The notes under the pieces are model-generated. The model searched no databases. It was not told where the DNA came from and saw only the letters and a program-made list of their open reading frames with translations. A stretch of 49,005 nt of DNA from CAZQMX01 sp964594965 (GTDB taxonomy: Bacteria > Patescibacteriota > Minisyncoccia > Portnoybacterales > UBA2143): contig CAZQMX010000003.1 in the NCBI GenBank assembly GCA_964594965.1, forward strand, positions 1 through 49,005, written 5' to 3'. Positions 14,588 to 23,180 of the stretch are shown here, one piece after another (position 1 is the stretch's first letter; every line of letters starts with the position of its first letter). The translations under genes and the position numbers were made by a program.

Positions 14588-16057
14588 ATGAAAGCAGTTA
14601 TTTTAGATATTCCAACAACCCAAGTTTTTACCACGCAGAGGTTTTTAAAGATTGCTAATAATCTTAAAATGTATCGTCTCTATGATCAGAAAATCAATCT
14701 GGAAGATAAGTTTAAGATAAAATTTTCCAAACCAAACAGTTATTGTCGGGGTCTGCTTTTTATAGCAGCCGTTTTAGAAGAGATCGGAGCTAAAGTTAGT
14801 TATTATAATTCCGATTATGATAAAAAACTTTGGAATAAATGTAAAAAAGAAATAAAAAGAGCAGATTTATTGTTGTCTTCCGCCAAGACTAATAATTACC
14901 CGGTTATACTGGAAAAGATAAAATTAGCCAAAAGAATTAATAGAGATATCAAAACAATAATTGGGGGTCCTCATCCGACGGCTTTACCAAGAGAGTGTTT
15001 AGAAGAAAAGGAAATTGACTTTGTAGTTTTAGGAGAAGGCGAGGAAACGATAAAAGAACTGGCTTTAAAGTTAATCAATAATCAGGGTGAATTCGAAGAC
15101 ATATTAGGCATAGGATTTAAAAAAGACGGTAAAGTTCAAGTAAACAAGTTAAGGCCGTTGATTTCAAATCTGGACGATTTACCGATGCCAGCCTATCATT
15201 TGCTACCCGGTGGCTTAAAGTCATATCATCCGTACATAGATACTTCTAGGGGTTGTATATATGGATGTAATTTTTGCAGTGGACCGGAATATTGGCGGAG
15301 AACCATTAGAACAAGGTCATTTAATAATTTCTATAAAGAGCTCAAACTGATTAAATCGTTGATTGGAAAATGTAATTTTTTACATATTTCCGATCCAATG
15401 TTTGGGGTAACAAGAAAACAATTTGATATTATTAATAACTTAAAAAGAAAGAGGCATAAACTGTATTTCTCCTGTGATGTAAAAGCTAACTATATTACAA
15501 AAGACCTGGTTAAAAAAACGGTAGATTCCGGAGTGATCTTATTCTCTATCGGGATAGAGTCGTTAGACGATTCGGTTCTGCTTTTGACAAATAAAAAATG
15601 TACATCAAAAGTGGAGATAGAAGCTTGTAGAATAATTAAGGAGTTCAGTGATGTTTTTCTTAAATCCTACTGGATAGTTGGTCTGCCTGGTGAAGACAAA
15701 AAATCTTTAAAACACAACAATGATCAGGTATATGATTTACTAGATTCGGGCATAGTTGATCAGGTTTGTAATCACATTCTAGTTCCTTATCCAGGAACAA
15801 ATTTTTTTGGTAATAATAAAAAGTTTGGCATAGATATTCTGCACAGAGACTGGATTCATTACGAGGGTAGATCTTACCCACCGGTATATAGTCTCAAGGG
15901 CTTATCAAGCAATGAAATTTACAAAGCCTTTTTGCAGGCCGGTAAAAACGAACTGAAATATTATGAAAAAAAATATCCTGAATTATTAAATAAGGCTCAA
16001 GGTGACAGCAGGCAAAAGAAGATATCCTTCAGCAAATATAAAGGAAGATTAATTTAG
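14588..16057 (+). CDS. Radical SAM protein with cobalamin-binding-type N-terminal domain
   Basis: The N-terminal part (about 40-190) looks like the Rossmann-type B12-binding domain of class B radical SAM enzymes: 'YCRGLLFIAAVLEEIGAKVSYY', 'IIGGPHPTALPRECLEE', 'DFVVLGEGEETIKEL'. The core has 'SRGCIYGCNFCSGPEYWR' (C223, C227, C230) and 'SIGIESLDDSVL', 'YWIVGLPGEDKKSL', as in the Elp3/B12 radical SAM family. Such enzymes often methylate or rearrange unreactive carbons. It has 489 residues. It begins 4 nt after radical SAM gene 3 and is followed 6 nt later by the next gene. Actual cobalamin binding is not proved: no clear DxHxxG is visible. Confidence 0.82.
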   Translation: MKAVILDIPTTQVFTTQRFLKIANNLKMYRLYDQKINLEDKFKIKFSKPNSYCRGLLFIAAVLEEIGAKVSYYNSDYDKKLWNKCKKEIKRADLLLSSAKTNNYPVILEKIKLAKRINRDIKTIIGGPHPTALPRECLEEKEIDFVVLGEGEETIKELALKLINNQGEFEDILGIGFKKDGKVQVNKLRPLISNLDDLPMPAYHLLPGGLKSYHPYIDTSRGCIYGCNFCSGPEYWRRTIRTRSFNNFYKELKLIKSLIGKCNFLHISDPMFGVTRKQFDIINNLKRKRHKLYFSCDVKANYITKDLVKKTVDSGVILFSIGIESLDDSVLLLTNKKCTSKVEIEACRIIKEFSDVFLKSYWIVGLPGEDKKSLKHNNDQVYDLLDSGIVDQVCNHILVPYPGTNFFGNNKKFGIDILHRDWIHYEGRSYPPVYSLKGLSSNEIYKAFLQAGKNELKYYEKKYPELLNKAQGDSRQKKISFSKYKGRLI

Positions 16058-16063
16058 AACTTT

Positions 16064-16567
16064 ATGAAAAAGGATAATTATTCAATAATCGAAAAAGAGT
16101 TTTTAGCGAAAGGCAAGGACTATACCAAATTGTTTAAATCTGTCTGTTCTGTTGCAGAAGAGATTGGAATGGATAAAGCTTTAGAGTATTTAGAGGAATG
16201 TGTGATTCAGAAGAAAGTATTGTGGCTAGAGGAAAATTTAGGTAGAATCAAAAGAACAAAAAATCCTATAGATGATGTTCTTAAAATATTCTACGAAATT
16301 TATCTGGGGATTTCGTTTGGTCATAACGGTAAGGTTATTAGAAAAACCGATAAAGAGCTTGTGGTAAGGTGTTGGAACAAATGTCCTGTCTTGAATGCTT
16401 GTAATAAATTTGGTCTGGATACTAAAAAAATTTGCCGTCAAGCTTATCACAGATATGCCGAGGTCTTTCTTTCTAGAATCCATCCGAAATTAAAATTTCA
16501 GAGAAACTATAACCGTATTAGGCCTTATTCGTCTTTTTGCGAAGAAAAAATTATTCTTAAAAATTAG
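16064..16567 (+). CDS. Cys-rich protein, possibly related to 2-amino-thiazoline-4-carboxylate hydrolase family
   Basis: The 167-residue protein has a helical first half and a Cys-containing second half: 'VVRCWNKCPVLNACNKFGLDTKKICRQAYHRYAEVF', '..RPYSSFCEEKI'. This pattern (C-x3-CP, then a Cys before a helix, then a C-terminal 'C-E-E/F') recalls small proteins of the ATC-hydrolase-like and V4R-like families, but the match is from memory of the pattern only. It is tightly packed in the radical SAM operon. It could bind a metal or cluster, or act on a product of the radical SAM enzymes. I cannot assign a reaction. Confidence 0.45.
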   Translation: MKKDNYSIIEKEFLAKGKDYTKLFKSVCSVAEEIGMDKALEYLEECVIQKKVLWLEENLGRIKRTKNPIDDVLKIFYEIYLGISFGHNGKVIRKTDKELVVRCWNKCPVLNACNKFGLDTKKICRQAYHRYAEVFLSRIHPKLKFQRNYNRIRPYSSFCEEKIILKN

Positions 16568-16580
16568 TTATTATAAACAC

Positions 16581-16940
16581 ATGACGACTAAAAATAAATT
16601 TACCGATTCAAAGGATTATTTAAACAAAGTAGTCAAGGTTAAAATTGACAGGCCTTTAAATTCTAAACACGATAAATTTAATATGATCTATAAAGCCAAT
16701 TACGGGTTTGTCCCAGGCACCTTATCTCCAGACGGAGAAGAGTTAGATGTATATGTTCTTGGTGTAGATAAGCCAGTAAAGGAGTTTATTGGAAAGTGTA
16801 TTGCAATAATTCACAGAACCAATGATAATGATGATAAACTGATAGTTGTTCCCGAAGGATTTGATATTTCGGATAAAGAAATCAGGGATCAAACTAATTT
16901 TCAGGAAAAATGGTTTAAATCAGTAATAATCAGAAAATGA
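16581..16940 (+). CDS. Short inorganic-pyrophosphatase-like protein
   Basis: 'NYGFVPGTLSPDGEELDVYVLG' matches the family I pyrophosphatase core (YGfiPgTlaeDGDplDvlvl), including two of the metal-binding Asp residues, and 'DNDDKLIVVPEG' provides the third acidic region. It has 119 residues, against about 175 for the usual family I enzymes, so the outer parts of the barrel are trimmed. It may hydrolyse pyrophosphate released by the pathway, or another phosphoanhydride. The position in the operon, 13 nt after the preceding gene and 56 nt before the Hsp70-like gene, suggests a dedicated role. Confidence 0.75.
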   Translation: MTTKNKFTDSKDYLNKVVKVKIDRPLNSKHDKFNMIYKANYGFVPGTLSPDGEELDVYVLGVDKPVKEFIGKCIAIIHRTNDNDDKLIVVPEGFDISDKEIRDQTNFQEKWFKSVIIRK

Positions 16941-16996
16941 CGTTTTCTAACCGTTCGTTTAAAACTGCATAAAGATTAATTCTTGAGGAGGTGTTT

Positions 16997-18289
16997 ATGA
17001 CTGTTTCGGAGAAAAAGGTTGTTTTGGGTATAGACTTTGGAACATCCAATTCATCTGCCTCAATTAACATAGACGGCGAGGTAAAATTGGTGGATGTAGA
17101 CAGATATAGTCTGTCGAACAAAAAAGTTCTTAGGTCTATTATTTATTTCGACAATGAGGAAAAGAGTTTTTTTGTGGGTCAAAGGGCGATTGAGACGTAT
17201 ATCGAAAACGACGCCTGGGGGAGATATATTCAGTCGATCAAGTCATTTTTGCCCGACAAGAGTTTTTCTCGCACCAAGATAGGAGGTAGGTATTATTCCT
17301 TAGACGATTTAATAGCCATTATTTTAAAGGAGATTAAAGGAGCTGGAGAAAGAGATGCCGGACAAAAAATTGAGAATGTTGTTCTTGGAAGACCGGTGTT
17401 TTTCTCTAAAGATCCGGATATAGACAAATTTGCAGAGAAAGGATTACTGTCAGCAGCGAGAAAGGCCGGATTTAAAAGCATTCCTTTACAGTTCGAGCCT
17501 ATAGCAGCAGCGCTAGATTACGAAAGCAAACTTGACAGAGGCGATGAGAAAAATGTTTTAGTGGGTGATTTTGGCGGGGGTACTTCTGATTTCGCAATAG
17601 TAAAAGTTACTGGCGGAAAACAAAAAGAGAGACACGATTGTAAGTCGAATGTGTTATCAATCGATGGTGTCTATATCGGGGGGGACATCTTTGATTCTCA
17701 GATTATGTGGGAAAAGATAGCCGGGTATTTCGGGAAAGATGTTAGAGTAAAGGCATTGATGTCTGACTTTACTCTTGGTATGCCGTCGCCGATAATGAAT
17801 AAGCTGCGTAGATGGCATCTGATTCCTTTGCTTCGAACACCAAGGACGCGCCGTTCTATTAGTGAGATTAAACACCAGGCTGACAGAAAAGATTTAGTCG
17901 AAAATCTGGAAAGGTTGGTCGATGACAACTATGGATATATGCTGTTTCAATCGATAGAAAAGGCAAAGTGCGAATTGTCGTCGAAAAAAGAAACAGATAT
18001 ATTTTTCAACGGAATTAATCTTTTCATTAACAAGCATATCACCAGACCGGAATTTGAAGAGATAATCTCAAGAGAACTGAAAGAAATTGATGATTGTGTC
18101 GTTTCGACTATACAAAAAGCGGGTCTTTCTCCGAAAGAGATAGATATTGTTTCTCTTACAGGAGGATCTTCTTTTATCCCGTGCATCAAGAGGATATTTG
18201 AAGAAAAGTTTGGCCAGGACAAGATAAACCAGACTGATGCTTTTACCAATGTGGCGTATGGTTTGGGTTTGTCTGTGTTACTAACATAA
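16997..18289 (+). CDS. YegD-type Hsp70-like ATPase
   Basis: The actin-like ATPase fold is shown by phosphate-1 'GIDFGTSNS' (residues 11-19), phosphate-2 'GDFGGGTSDFAIVKV' and the adenosine motif 'SLTGGSSFIPCIKRIFEEKFG'. 'PLQFEPIAAALDYE' is the connecting segment. There is no C-terminal substrate-binding domain; at 430 residues it matches the YegD-like branch. ATG 16997 is set by AGGAGG at 16986-16991; the in-frame GTG at 16991 overlaps that site. It may act as a chaperone for the peptide or the iron-sulfur enzymes of the operon, which is inference. It is the last gene of the unit and is followed by two hairpins. Confidence 0.85.
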   Translation: MTVSEKKVVLGIDFGTSNSSASINIDGEVKLVDVDRYSLSNKKVLRSIIYFDNEEKSFFVGQRAIETYIENDAWGRYIQSIKSFLPDKSFSRTKIGGRYYSLDDLIAIILKEIKGAGERDAGQKIENVVLGRPVFFSKDPDIDKFAEKGLLSAARKAGFKSIPLQFEPIAAALDYESKLDRGDEKNVLVGDFGGGTSDFAIVKVTGGKQKERHDCKSNVLSIDGVYIGGDIFDSQIMWEKIAGYFGKDVRVKALMSDFTLGMPSPIMNKLRRWHLIPLLRTPRTRRSISEIKHQADRKDLVENLERLVDDNYGYMLFQSIEKAKCELSSKKETDIFFNGINLFINKHITRPEFEEIISRELKEIDDCVVSTIQKAGLSPKEIDIVSLTGGSSFIPCIKRIFEEKFGQDKINQTDAFTNVAYGLGLSVLLT

Positions 18290-18307
18290 CAAAAACACCG
18301 TTAAACA

Positions 18308-18346
18308 AGGAAAGAGGGGGTAGATTTTTCTGCTCCCTCTTAAAAT
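18308..18346 (+). terminator. Hairpin terminator after the Hsp70-like gene
   Basis: An AAGAGGG arm and a CCCTCTT arm enclose a GTAG..CTGC inner helix with a T-rich loop, followed by AAAATTTTA. A second hairpin lies 25 nt downstream. Confidence 0.6.
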
Positions 18347-18370
18347 TTTACTTCGTTTCCCAAAAGAATA

Positions 18371-18400
18371 AGGCCGTGTCAAAAGCACAGCCTTTTATAA
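18371..18400 (+). terminator. Second hairpin terminator
   Basis: AAGGCCGTG and CACAGCCTT arms around TCAAAAG, followed by TTTATAATT. It lies between convergent genes and may also serve the reverse strand. Confidence 0.65.
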
Positions 18401-18484
18401 TTGTGGATAAGTTTTTAGGGGGATTTTGGGGTTCGGAGTAGAATTACTCGGGGTCGCTATAGCTACAATTTGGGAAAAGGAAAA

Positions 18485-18507
18485 AGGGCGGGACGCTGTC
18501 CAGCCCT
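18485..18507 (-). terminator. Terminator of the reverse-strand small gene
   Basis: On the minus strand GGGCTGGACAGCGTCCCGCC forms a GGGC/GCCC-type hairpin and is followed by CTTTTTCC, just after the stop of the 84-residue gene. Confidence 0.55.
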
Positions 18508-18530
18508 ATACGAGGTTAAAGTATTTTGCT

Positions 18531-18785
18531 TTAAGAAGCGAGAGCATCCCGGACCCTAGCTTCTTCCGAACCGGAGAATCCTTCTCCAGTGATAGCCATA
18601 ATCAGAGTACCGGGGATGTCTTTCCATGTACTAATGTGCTTGTCCGGTAGGTCATCGAACCGAAGCAGAGATATCTCTTTTTTTGCTTCTTCGTTCATAT
18701 CTGGGAAAAGCGTTGAAAGGACATCTTTCCTTTCCCGAGGACTCAACTTATCCCAACGTCTTCGAACGTGGTCTGATACGCTCAT
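18531..18785 (-). CDS. Small hypothetical protein, 84 residues
   Basis: I do not recognise it. On the minus strand AAAAGGAGGGTCGAA precedes the ATG, a strong ribosome binding site at the right distance, and a terminator follows the stop. The protein is highly charged and mostly helical at first (SDHVRRRWDKLSPRERKDVLSTLF), then 'DLPDKHISTWKDIPGTLIM' and 'AITGEGFSGSEEARVRDALAS'. No Cys is present. It is placed convergently with the radical SAM operon. It could be a small regulator or an unrelated single gene; a peptide substrate cannot be excluded but nothing in the sequence argues for it. Confidence 0.65.
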   Translation of the reverse strand: MSVSDHVRRRWDKLSPRERKDVLSTLFPDMNEEAKKEISLLRFDDLPDKHISTWKDIPGTLIMAITGEGFSGSEEARVRDALAS

Positions 18786-18973
18786 TTCGACCCTCCTTTT
18801 TTAAGGTTTGGTTAATCTTCAATGCCGAAATCATATAACATTTAGTTTAATTCGTCAATTTTTAGCCCATACTTTTCAAAAATATCAATATTGAACATCG
18901 ATAGTTGGGTTGTTAATAAGTTTGTTTGTTTGGTTTAGGTTTTAGGGTAAAATAGGAACAGGAGGAATTTTTT

Positions 18974-19612
18974 ATGTCTTTAAATATATCTTTCAAGAAG
19001 TATTTATTAATCAATGCAATTGGGTTTGGTTTGGGCGGGTTGCTTTGGGGGTGGATACTCTATCGCGAACTGCCGGATTTAGAATACCCTTTTCATTTTA
19101 TGGCGATTATTGTGCTGGGACTTCTGGGCGGGATTTCCCTGGTCTGGCAGAATAAAAACATCAAACAAATCTCCAAATCAGTCCTAGCCGGATTTTTGGG
19201 GTATGGAATTGGGTTTGTGACAACGGGGGTTTTTAGTTATTTTTTATATCTTTATGGGGCTCTTATGTTAGTTCCTCTTGGGTATTTAGTAGAAATAGAG
19301 ACCCTAAATAAGTATTTGAATCTAGAACCAAATATTGGAATAGGCGATTTTTGGTTGATATTCTTATTTATTGGAATTATTGTTGGCTTATTCTATTCCT
19401 TATTCTTGAAAGTAAAGAAATGGCCTTTAATTTGGCGAGGGGGAATTGGATTTGCTTTAGGGTCTTTAATAGGGCCGGTAATCGGCAATATTATTGGAAA
19501 CGCTTTTAATTCTCTTCTGGTTAGTTATTTAATCACTTTTGCTGTTATCGGTGTAATCCTGGGCAAGTTTTTGGCCTGGGGAGTGTATAAAGGTAGGAAT
19601 CAGGAATTATGA
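18974..19612 (+). CDS. Multi-pass membrane protein of unknown function
   Basis: The ATG at 18974 follows AGGAGGAA at 10 nt. The 212 residues contain about six hydrophobic segments with glycine-rich helices ('GFGLGGLLWGWILY', 'IIVLGLLGGISLVW', 'GGIGFALGSLIGPVIGNIIG', 'LITFAVIGVILGKFLAWG'). No catalytic motif is visible. The glycine patterning resembles small membrane proteins of unknown function. It is followed 10 nt later by the 1111-residue exoprotein and may be co-transcribed with it. Confidence 0.75.
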   Translation: MSLNISFKKYLLINAIGFGLGGLLWGWILYRELPDLEYPFHFMAIIVLGLLGGISLVWQNKNIKQISKSVLAGFLGYGIGFVTTGVFSYFLYLYGALMLVPLGYLVEIETLNKYLNLEPNIGIGDFWLIFLFIGIIVGLFYSLFLKVKKWPLIWRGGIGFALGSLIGPVIGNIIGNAFNSLLVSYLITFAVIGVILGKFLAWGVYKGRNQEL

Positions 19613-19622
19613 ATTAGGAATA

Positions 19623-22600
19623 ATGTTTAGAAGATATCTAAATTTAGTTTTTTTTATTCTGCCGGCTTTTTTATGGATTATAGCCGGCTTTTTTGTTTTT
19701 GCTGATGCCGCTAATTCCCCGCCGCCAGCCAGTAATTACGCGCCTAATTTATGGTTTGATTCAAGAGAGCAATATTTCCCAACTAATCCTCTGGATTTTT
19801 ATTATGAGAATGGACAAGAAATTTCCGGTGAAATCGCTGTTTCAAAGTACAATCAGTTGTCTGTTCAGGACAAAATAAATAATTTAACTGTCTTGTATCA
19901 TATTGAGGATGAGGGTAATCAATGGGTTTATCAATATTGGTTCTTTTATGTTTTTAACGATAATCACAGGGGTGTAAAAAATAAACATTATGGCGACTGG
20001 GAATCAGTTTTTGTTTTTGTTGATAAAAGCTCGGGCGGGATTAATAAAGTAATTGGCACCGCGCATCAAAGAGAAATTTTTAATACAGAAATTTATAATC
20101 CGGAAACTAATCATATTTGGACCTATATTGGCGAGGGTTCGCATGCTAGTTGTGTAGATAATATTAACGATGGGAGTTGTAATTTTTTAAAATGGATAAA
20201 ATTCGAAACCTGGGATAAAAAAGGATCTCAACTTCTACATGATAATTATAATTTGGTAGAAATAAATAGTAATTTTGTTAATAATTTTAGGGGCGTGGCT
20301 ACTCTGAAAAAATCGTCTGTTTTAGGGATAAATTTATTTGATTTGGTTGAAGTTAAAAAGTTTGAAGACAAAGAATTATATATTCCCTGGGGCGGGAAGC
20401 CGCCAAAGCATGCTTGGGAGCAGTCAAATTACTATAATCCCGAGGAATTAAGGCCGTATAGTATGAGGTATGCGGCTGACTATATCTCAAACAAATTTAA
20501 CCAAGCTAAAACACAAGTGGCTAGTTCATGGGATAATCTGGTTTCCGGCGTAAGTAATATTTTTAAGAAATCAGACCAGTCGGCCGGGATTAGTTCATCT
20601 TTACTATCGTTAGAGCTACTGTCGGAGGTCGAACCTCCGACGGTGTCTGAACTGGAGCTAATAGTCGCGCCAGCGCCGATTCCAGCGGAAGCTTTAGCGG
20701 AACTATCGGAGGTTCAACCTCCGATAGTATCTGAACTGGTGGTGGAATCAGGTATGAAAGAATTAGCGAAAGAAGAAGAAGAAACAGAGGAAGAATCGGA
20801 GGTTGAACCTCCGATAGTAGAGGAGAAAACAATTGTTAGTTATAGCAGTAGCGGAAGTAGTTCTGCAGACGCTTCTCAGGAAAACGGCGATGAAAGTACG
20901 GACGAAACTGCAACTTCAACAGAGGAAATTGCGACTTCAACCGAAGAAATAATTGAAGAAACCGATACTAACTCACCTATGGCAGTAATTGACTTAAACG
21001 CTAGTGCGGGAAATAGTCGAGGGACGATTAGTTTATCTTGGACAGCGCCGGGAGATGATGAATCAGTTGGAACTTCAACAGAATATATTATTAAATACGC
21101 CACCTCAACTATTGCTTCTTCTACCTGGGATTCGGCAATTGATATTTCTGGTGAGCCAGCGCCATTGGTGGCGAGCAGCAGCGAAAGTATGACTATCAGT
21201 GACTTAGAAATTAATCAAACCTACTATTTCGCGCTTAAATCAAAGGATGAATCTGATAATTTATCAGAAATTTCTAATATTACCAACGCTAGCCCAAGCG
21301 CTTTAGGAGACTCCGTTATTATCAGCGAAATCCAATTAGGAACGCGCGAGTTTGTTGAATTATATAATCCAACTAGTCAGACAATTAATATGACTGGCTG
21401 GTACTGGTCGTATTATTCTCCAAATAGGAATTGGGATGATCCCTATCGCAATCTGGAATTTCCTGAAGAGGCAAGCATTCCAGCCGACGGATATTATTTA
21501 ATTGGGTTGGGCAGCGGTACAGGTGGTTGGTATGATATGGAGTTTGACTGGCGGCCATATGAAACAAGTCAACTCAATAATAGTGTTGGCTCAATCGCTA
21601 TTTTCCCATGGGATCCGAGCGCGACGACTTCCGCCGCAGCGGAGAATAGCGCTATTGACGCGCTTGGCTGGGGAAGTATTGATTATGTTTATAAGGATAC
21701 CTCTGTTTCAGCGCCAAGTTTAGAAAAAAGTTTAGTCCGGCAAATAGCTGGTTGGGATACGGATAATAATAGTAATGATTTTATTGAAAAAGATTGGCCT
21801 AATCCTAAAAATTCTTCAGGAGAGAGTTTAACTATTGTTATGGAAGGTACAGAAGTCACAGAAAATAGTACCTGGGACTTATCCGGCAGTCCATATATCC
21901 TAGAATCGAATGAAACAAACCAGCCAATAATAAGAAGCGGTGCAACTTTGACGATTGAGCCGGGAGTGACAATTAAAGGAATTAGCAAATATTATTCCAG
22001 TTTGGTCATAGAAGGCGTTTTGAAAGCTGAGGGAACAAACGCTAGCCCAATCACTTTTACCGGCAATAACGCCAGCTCTAGTCCCGGCGATTGGCTCGGG
22101 ATTGAGTTTGATAGCGCTGATAACGGTTCGGTTTTAGATTATGTTAATTTTGAATATGGCGGTTATTGGCAAGTTTTTCAAGGTTCGGAAGAAATGGTCA
22201 GAATTCTTAATAGTTCCGTGACAATAACCAATTCTAATTTCGAAAACAGCTTCAAGAACGGAATTTATCTATATAATTCTGACTCCTCTATTTCTGATTC
22301 TAGTTTCTCAAGCGCGGAAAAAGACATTGTCATTTCCGGTTCCGAGTCCCAGCCAACAATTAATAATTGCCAGTTTAGCGGCAGTATTGGGATAAAAGCA
22401 TATAACCATTCGTCGCTGACAGTTAATAATAGCAGTTTTTCTGGTGGTAATTATCCGATAACAATCAGCAGCGCTTACCCGAGTTTAAGCGGCAACCAAT
22501 CAGATAGCGCTAAGTTAAACGGTGTTTATATTGAGCCGGAAAGTGTTTTTAATCAGGATATGACTTGGAAAGCGGATTTGCCCTATGTTCTCTATTCCGG

Positions 22601-22958
22601 TTCAAATACTTATCCAACCGTGGCGTCTGGGACGGTTCTGACTATTGAGCCCGGGGTGGTTATTAAACCAGTCAGTGACTATTATCACGGTTTGTTTATT
22701 GAGGGAGAATTAATTGCCCAAGGGACAACTTCTACGCCAATTGTCTTTACTTCTCTAAAAGATGATGATTATGGTGGGGATACCAATGCTGACAATGCCA
22801 GCACAACGCCGGCGGTTGGTGACTGGAAAAACATTAAGTTCTTTACCGGCAGTCGGGGAGAATTAAACCATATTCTCTTCCGCTATGGGAGTGCTCAGCC
22901 GCTGCAGCTTATTAGCCCCGATGTTATTCTTGGAGATAATATCAAATACGAGCCGTAA
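19623..22958 (+). CDS. Large secreted protein: Vps62-like domain, Fn3, lamin-tail and beta-helix regions
   Basis: A hydrophobic signal or anchor segment is at 6-30. Residues about 60-230 resemble Vps62/DUF946-like domains: 'KHYGDWESVFVFVD' (about 120) and 'YIGEGSHASC' (about 170). A low-complexity Glu/Pro/Ser region (about 333-430) contains three in-frame copies of a palindromic DNA repeat, read as SEVEPPTV, SEVQPPIV and SEVEPPIV. An Fn3 domain follows (about 450-557, ending 'YFALKSKDESDNLSEIS'). A lamin-tail-like domain (about 560-690) has 'VIISEIQLGTREFVELYNPT', and the C-terminus is right-handed beta-helix-like, with two related blocks containing 'TLTIEPGV.IK'. There is no sorting signal at the end. 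It is probably displayed on the cell surface; the ligand is unknown. Confidence 0.8.
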   Translation: MFRRYLNLVFFILPAFLWIIAGFFVFADAANSPPPASNYAPNLWFDSREQYFPTNPLDFYYENGQEISGEIAVSKYNQLSVQDKINNLTVLYHIEDEGNQWVYQYWFFYVFNDNHRGVKNKHYGDWESVFVFVDKSSGGINKVIGTAHQREIFNTEIYNPETNHIWTYIGEGSHASCVDNINDGSCNFLKWIKFETWDKKGSQLLHDNYNLVEINSNFVNNFRGVATLKKSSVLGINLFDLVEVKKFEDKELYIPWGGKPPKHAWEQSNYYNPEELRPYSMRYAADYISNKFNQAKTQVASSWDNLVSGVSNIFKKSDQSAGISSSLLSLELLSEVEPPTVSELELIVAPAPIPAEALAELSEVQPPIVSELVVESGMKELAKEEEETEEESEVEPPIVEEKTIVSYSSSGSSSADASQENGDESTDETATSTEEIATSTEEIIEETDTNSPMAVIDLNASAGNSRGTISLSWTAPGDDESVGTSTEYIIKYATSTIASSTWDSAIDISGEPAPLVASSSESMTISDLEINQTYYFALKSKDESDNLSEISNITNASPSALGDSVIISEIQLGTREFVELYNPTSQTINMTGWYWSYYSPNRNWDDPYRNLEFPEEASIPADGYYLIGLGSGTGGWYDMEFDWRPYETSQLNNSVGSIAIFPWDPSATTSAAAENSAIDALGWGSIDYVYKDTSVSAPSLEKSLVRQIAGWDTDNNSNDFIEKDWPNPKNSSGESLTIVMEGTEVTENSTWDLSGSPYILESNETNQPIIRSGATLTIEPGVTIKGISKYYSSLVIEGVLKAEGTNASPITFTGNNASSSPGDWLGIEFDSADNGSVLDYVNFEYGGYWQVFQGSEEMVRILNSSVTITNSNFENSFKNGIYLYNSDSSISDSSFSSAEKDIVISGSESQPTINNCQFSGSIGIKAYNHSSLTVNNSSFSGGNYPITISSAYPSLSGNQSDSAKLNGVYIEPESVFNQDMTWKADLPYVLYSGSNTYPTVASGTVLTIEPGVVIKPVSDYYHGLFIEGELIAQGTTSTPIVFTSLKDDDYGGDTNADNASTTPAVGDWKNIKFFTGSRGELNHILFRYGSAQPLQLISPDVILGDNIKYEP
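20621..20641 (+). repeat. Palindromic repeat A, in-frame copy 1
   Basis: Arms GTCGGAGGT and ACCTCCGAC around CGA. It is identical over 21 bp to the intergenic copy at 36107-36127. Here it is translated as part of LSEVEPPTV. Confidence 0.9.
20702..20728 (+). repeat. Palindromic repeat A, in-frame copy 2
   Basis: Perfect arms ACTATCGGAGGTT and AACCTCCGATAGT around a single C. Translated as LSEVQPPIV in the same frame as copy 1. Confidence 0.9.
20795..20815 (+). repeat. Palindromic repeat A, in-frame copy 3
   Basis: Perfect arms ATCGGAGGTT and AACCTCCGAT around a single G. Translated as SEVEPPIV, the same frame again. Confidence 0.9.
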
Positions 22959-22968
22959 ATAACTATTG

Positions 22969-22993
22969 ATTATCGATTTGCGAAATCGATAAT
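22969..22993 (+). repeat. RAYT-associated palindrome, left
   Basis: Arms ATTATCGATTT and AAATCGATAAT around GCG, just upstream of the transposase start. The core TTTGCGAAA recurs inside the gene and, inverted, at its end. Confidence 0.85.
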
Positions 22994-23157
22994 AATAAAT
23001 AGTATGGAGCTTTATCATGTTTTAAATAGAGGCGTAGATAAGCGAGACATCTTTCTAGAAGAAAAGGATTATTTGCGTTTTGTTCATAATTTATTTGAAT
23101 TTAACGACCGGAAAAATATCACCAATAACCTTTTCCATCTTGAGAAAGGGCAAAAAA

Positions 23158-23180
23158 ATATGGGTTTGCGAAACCCATAT
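23158..23180 (+). repeat. RAYT-type palindrome inside the transposase gene
   Basis: Perfect 10-bp arms ATATGGGTTT and AAACCCATAT around GCG. It shares the TTTGCGAAA core with the left flanking palindrome and is translated as part of NMGLRNPY. Confidence 0.85.

Noticed and set aside
18426..18804. Plus-strand ORFs over the reverse-strand small gene
   Set aside because: They lack ribosome binding sites. The minus-strand gene has both a ribosome binding site and a terminator.
20621..20815. CRISPR-like array made of repeat A
   Set aside because: Only three copies with unequal spacing, all in frame within a coding region, and no cas genes.
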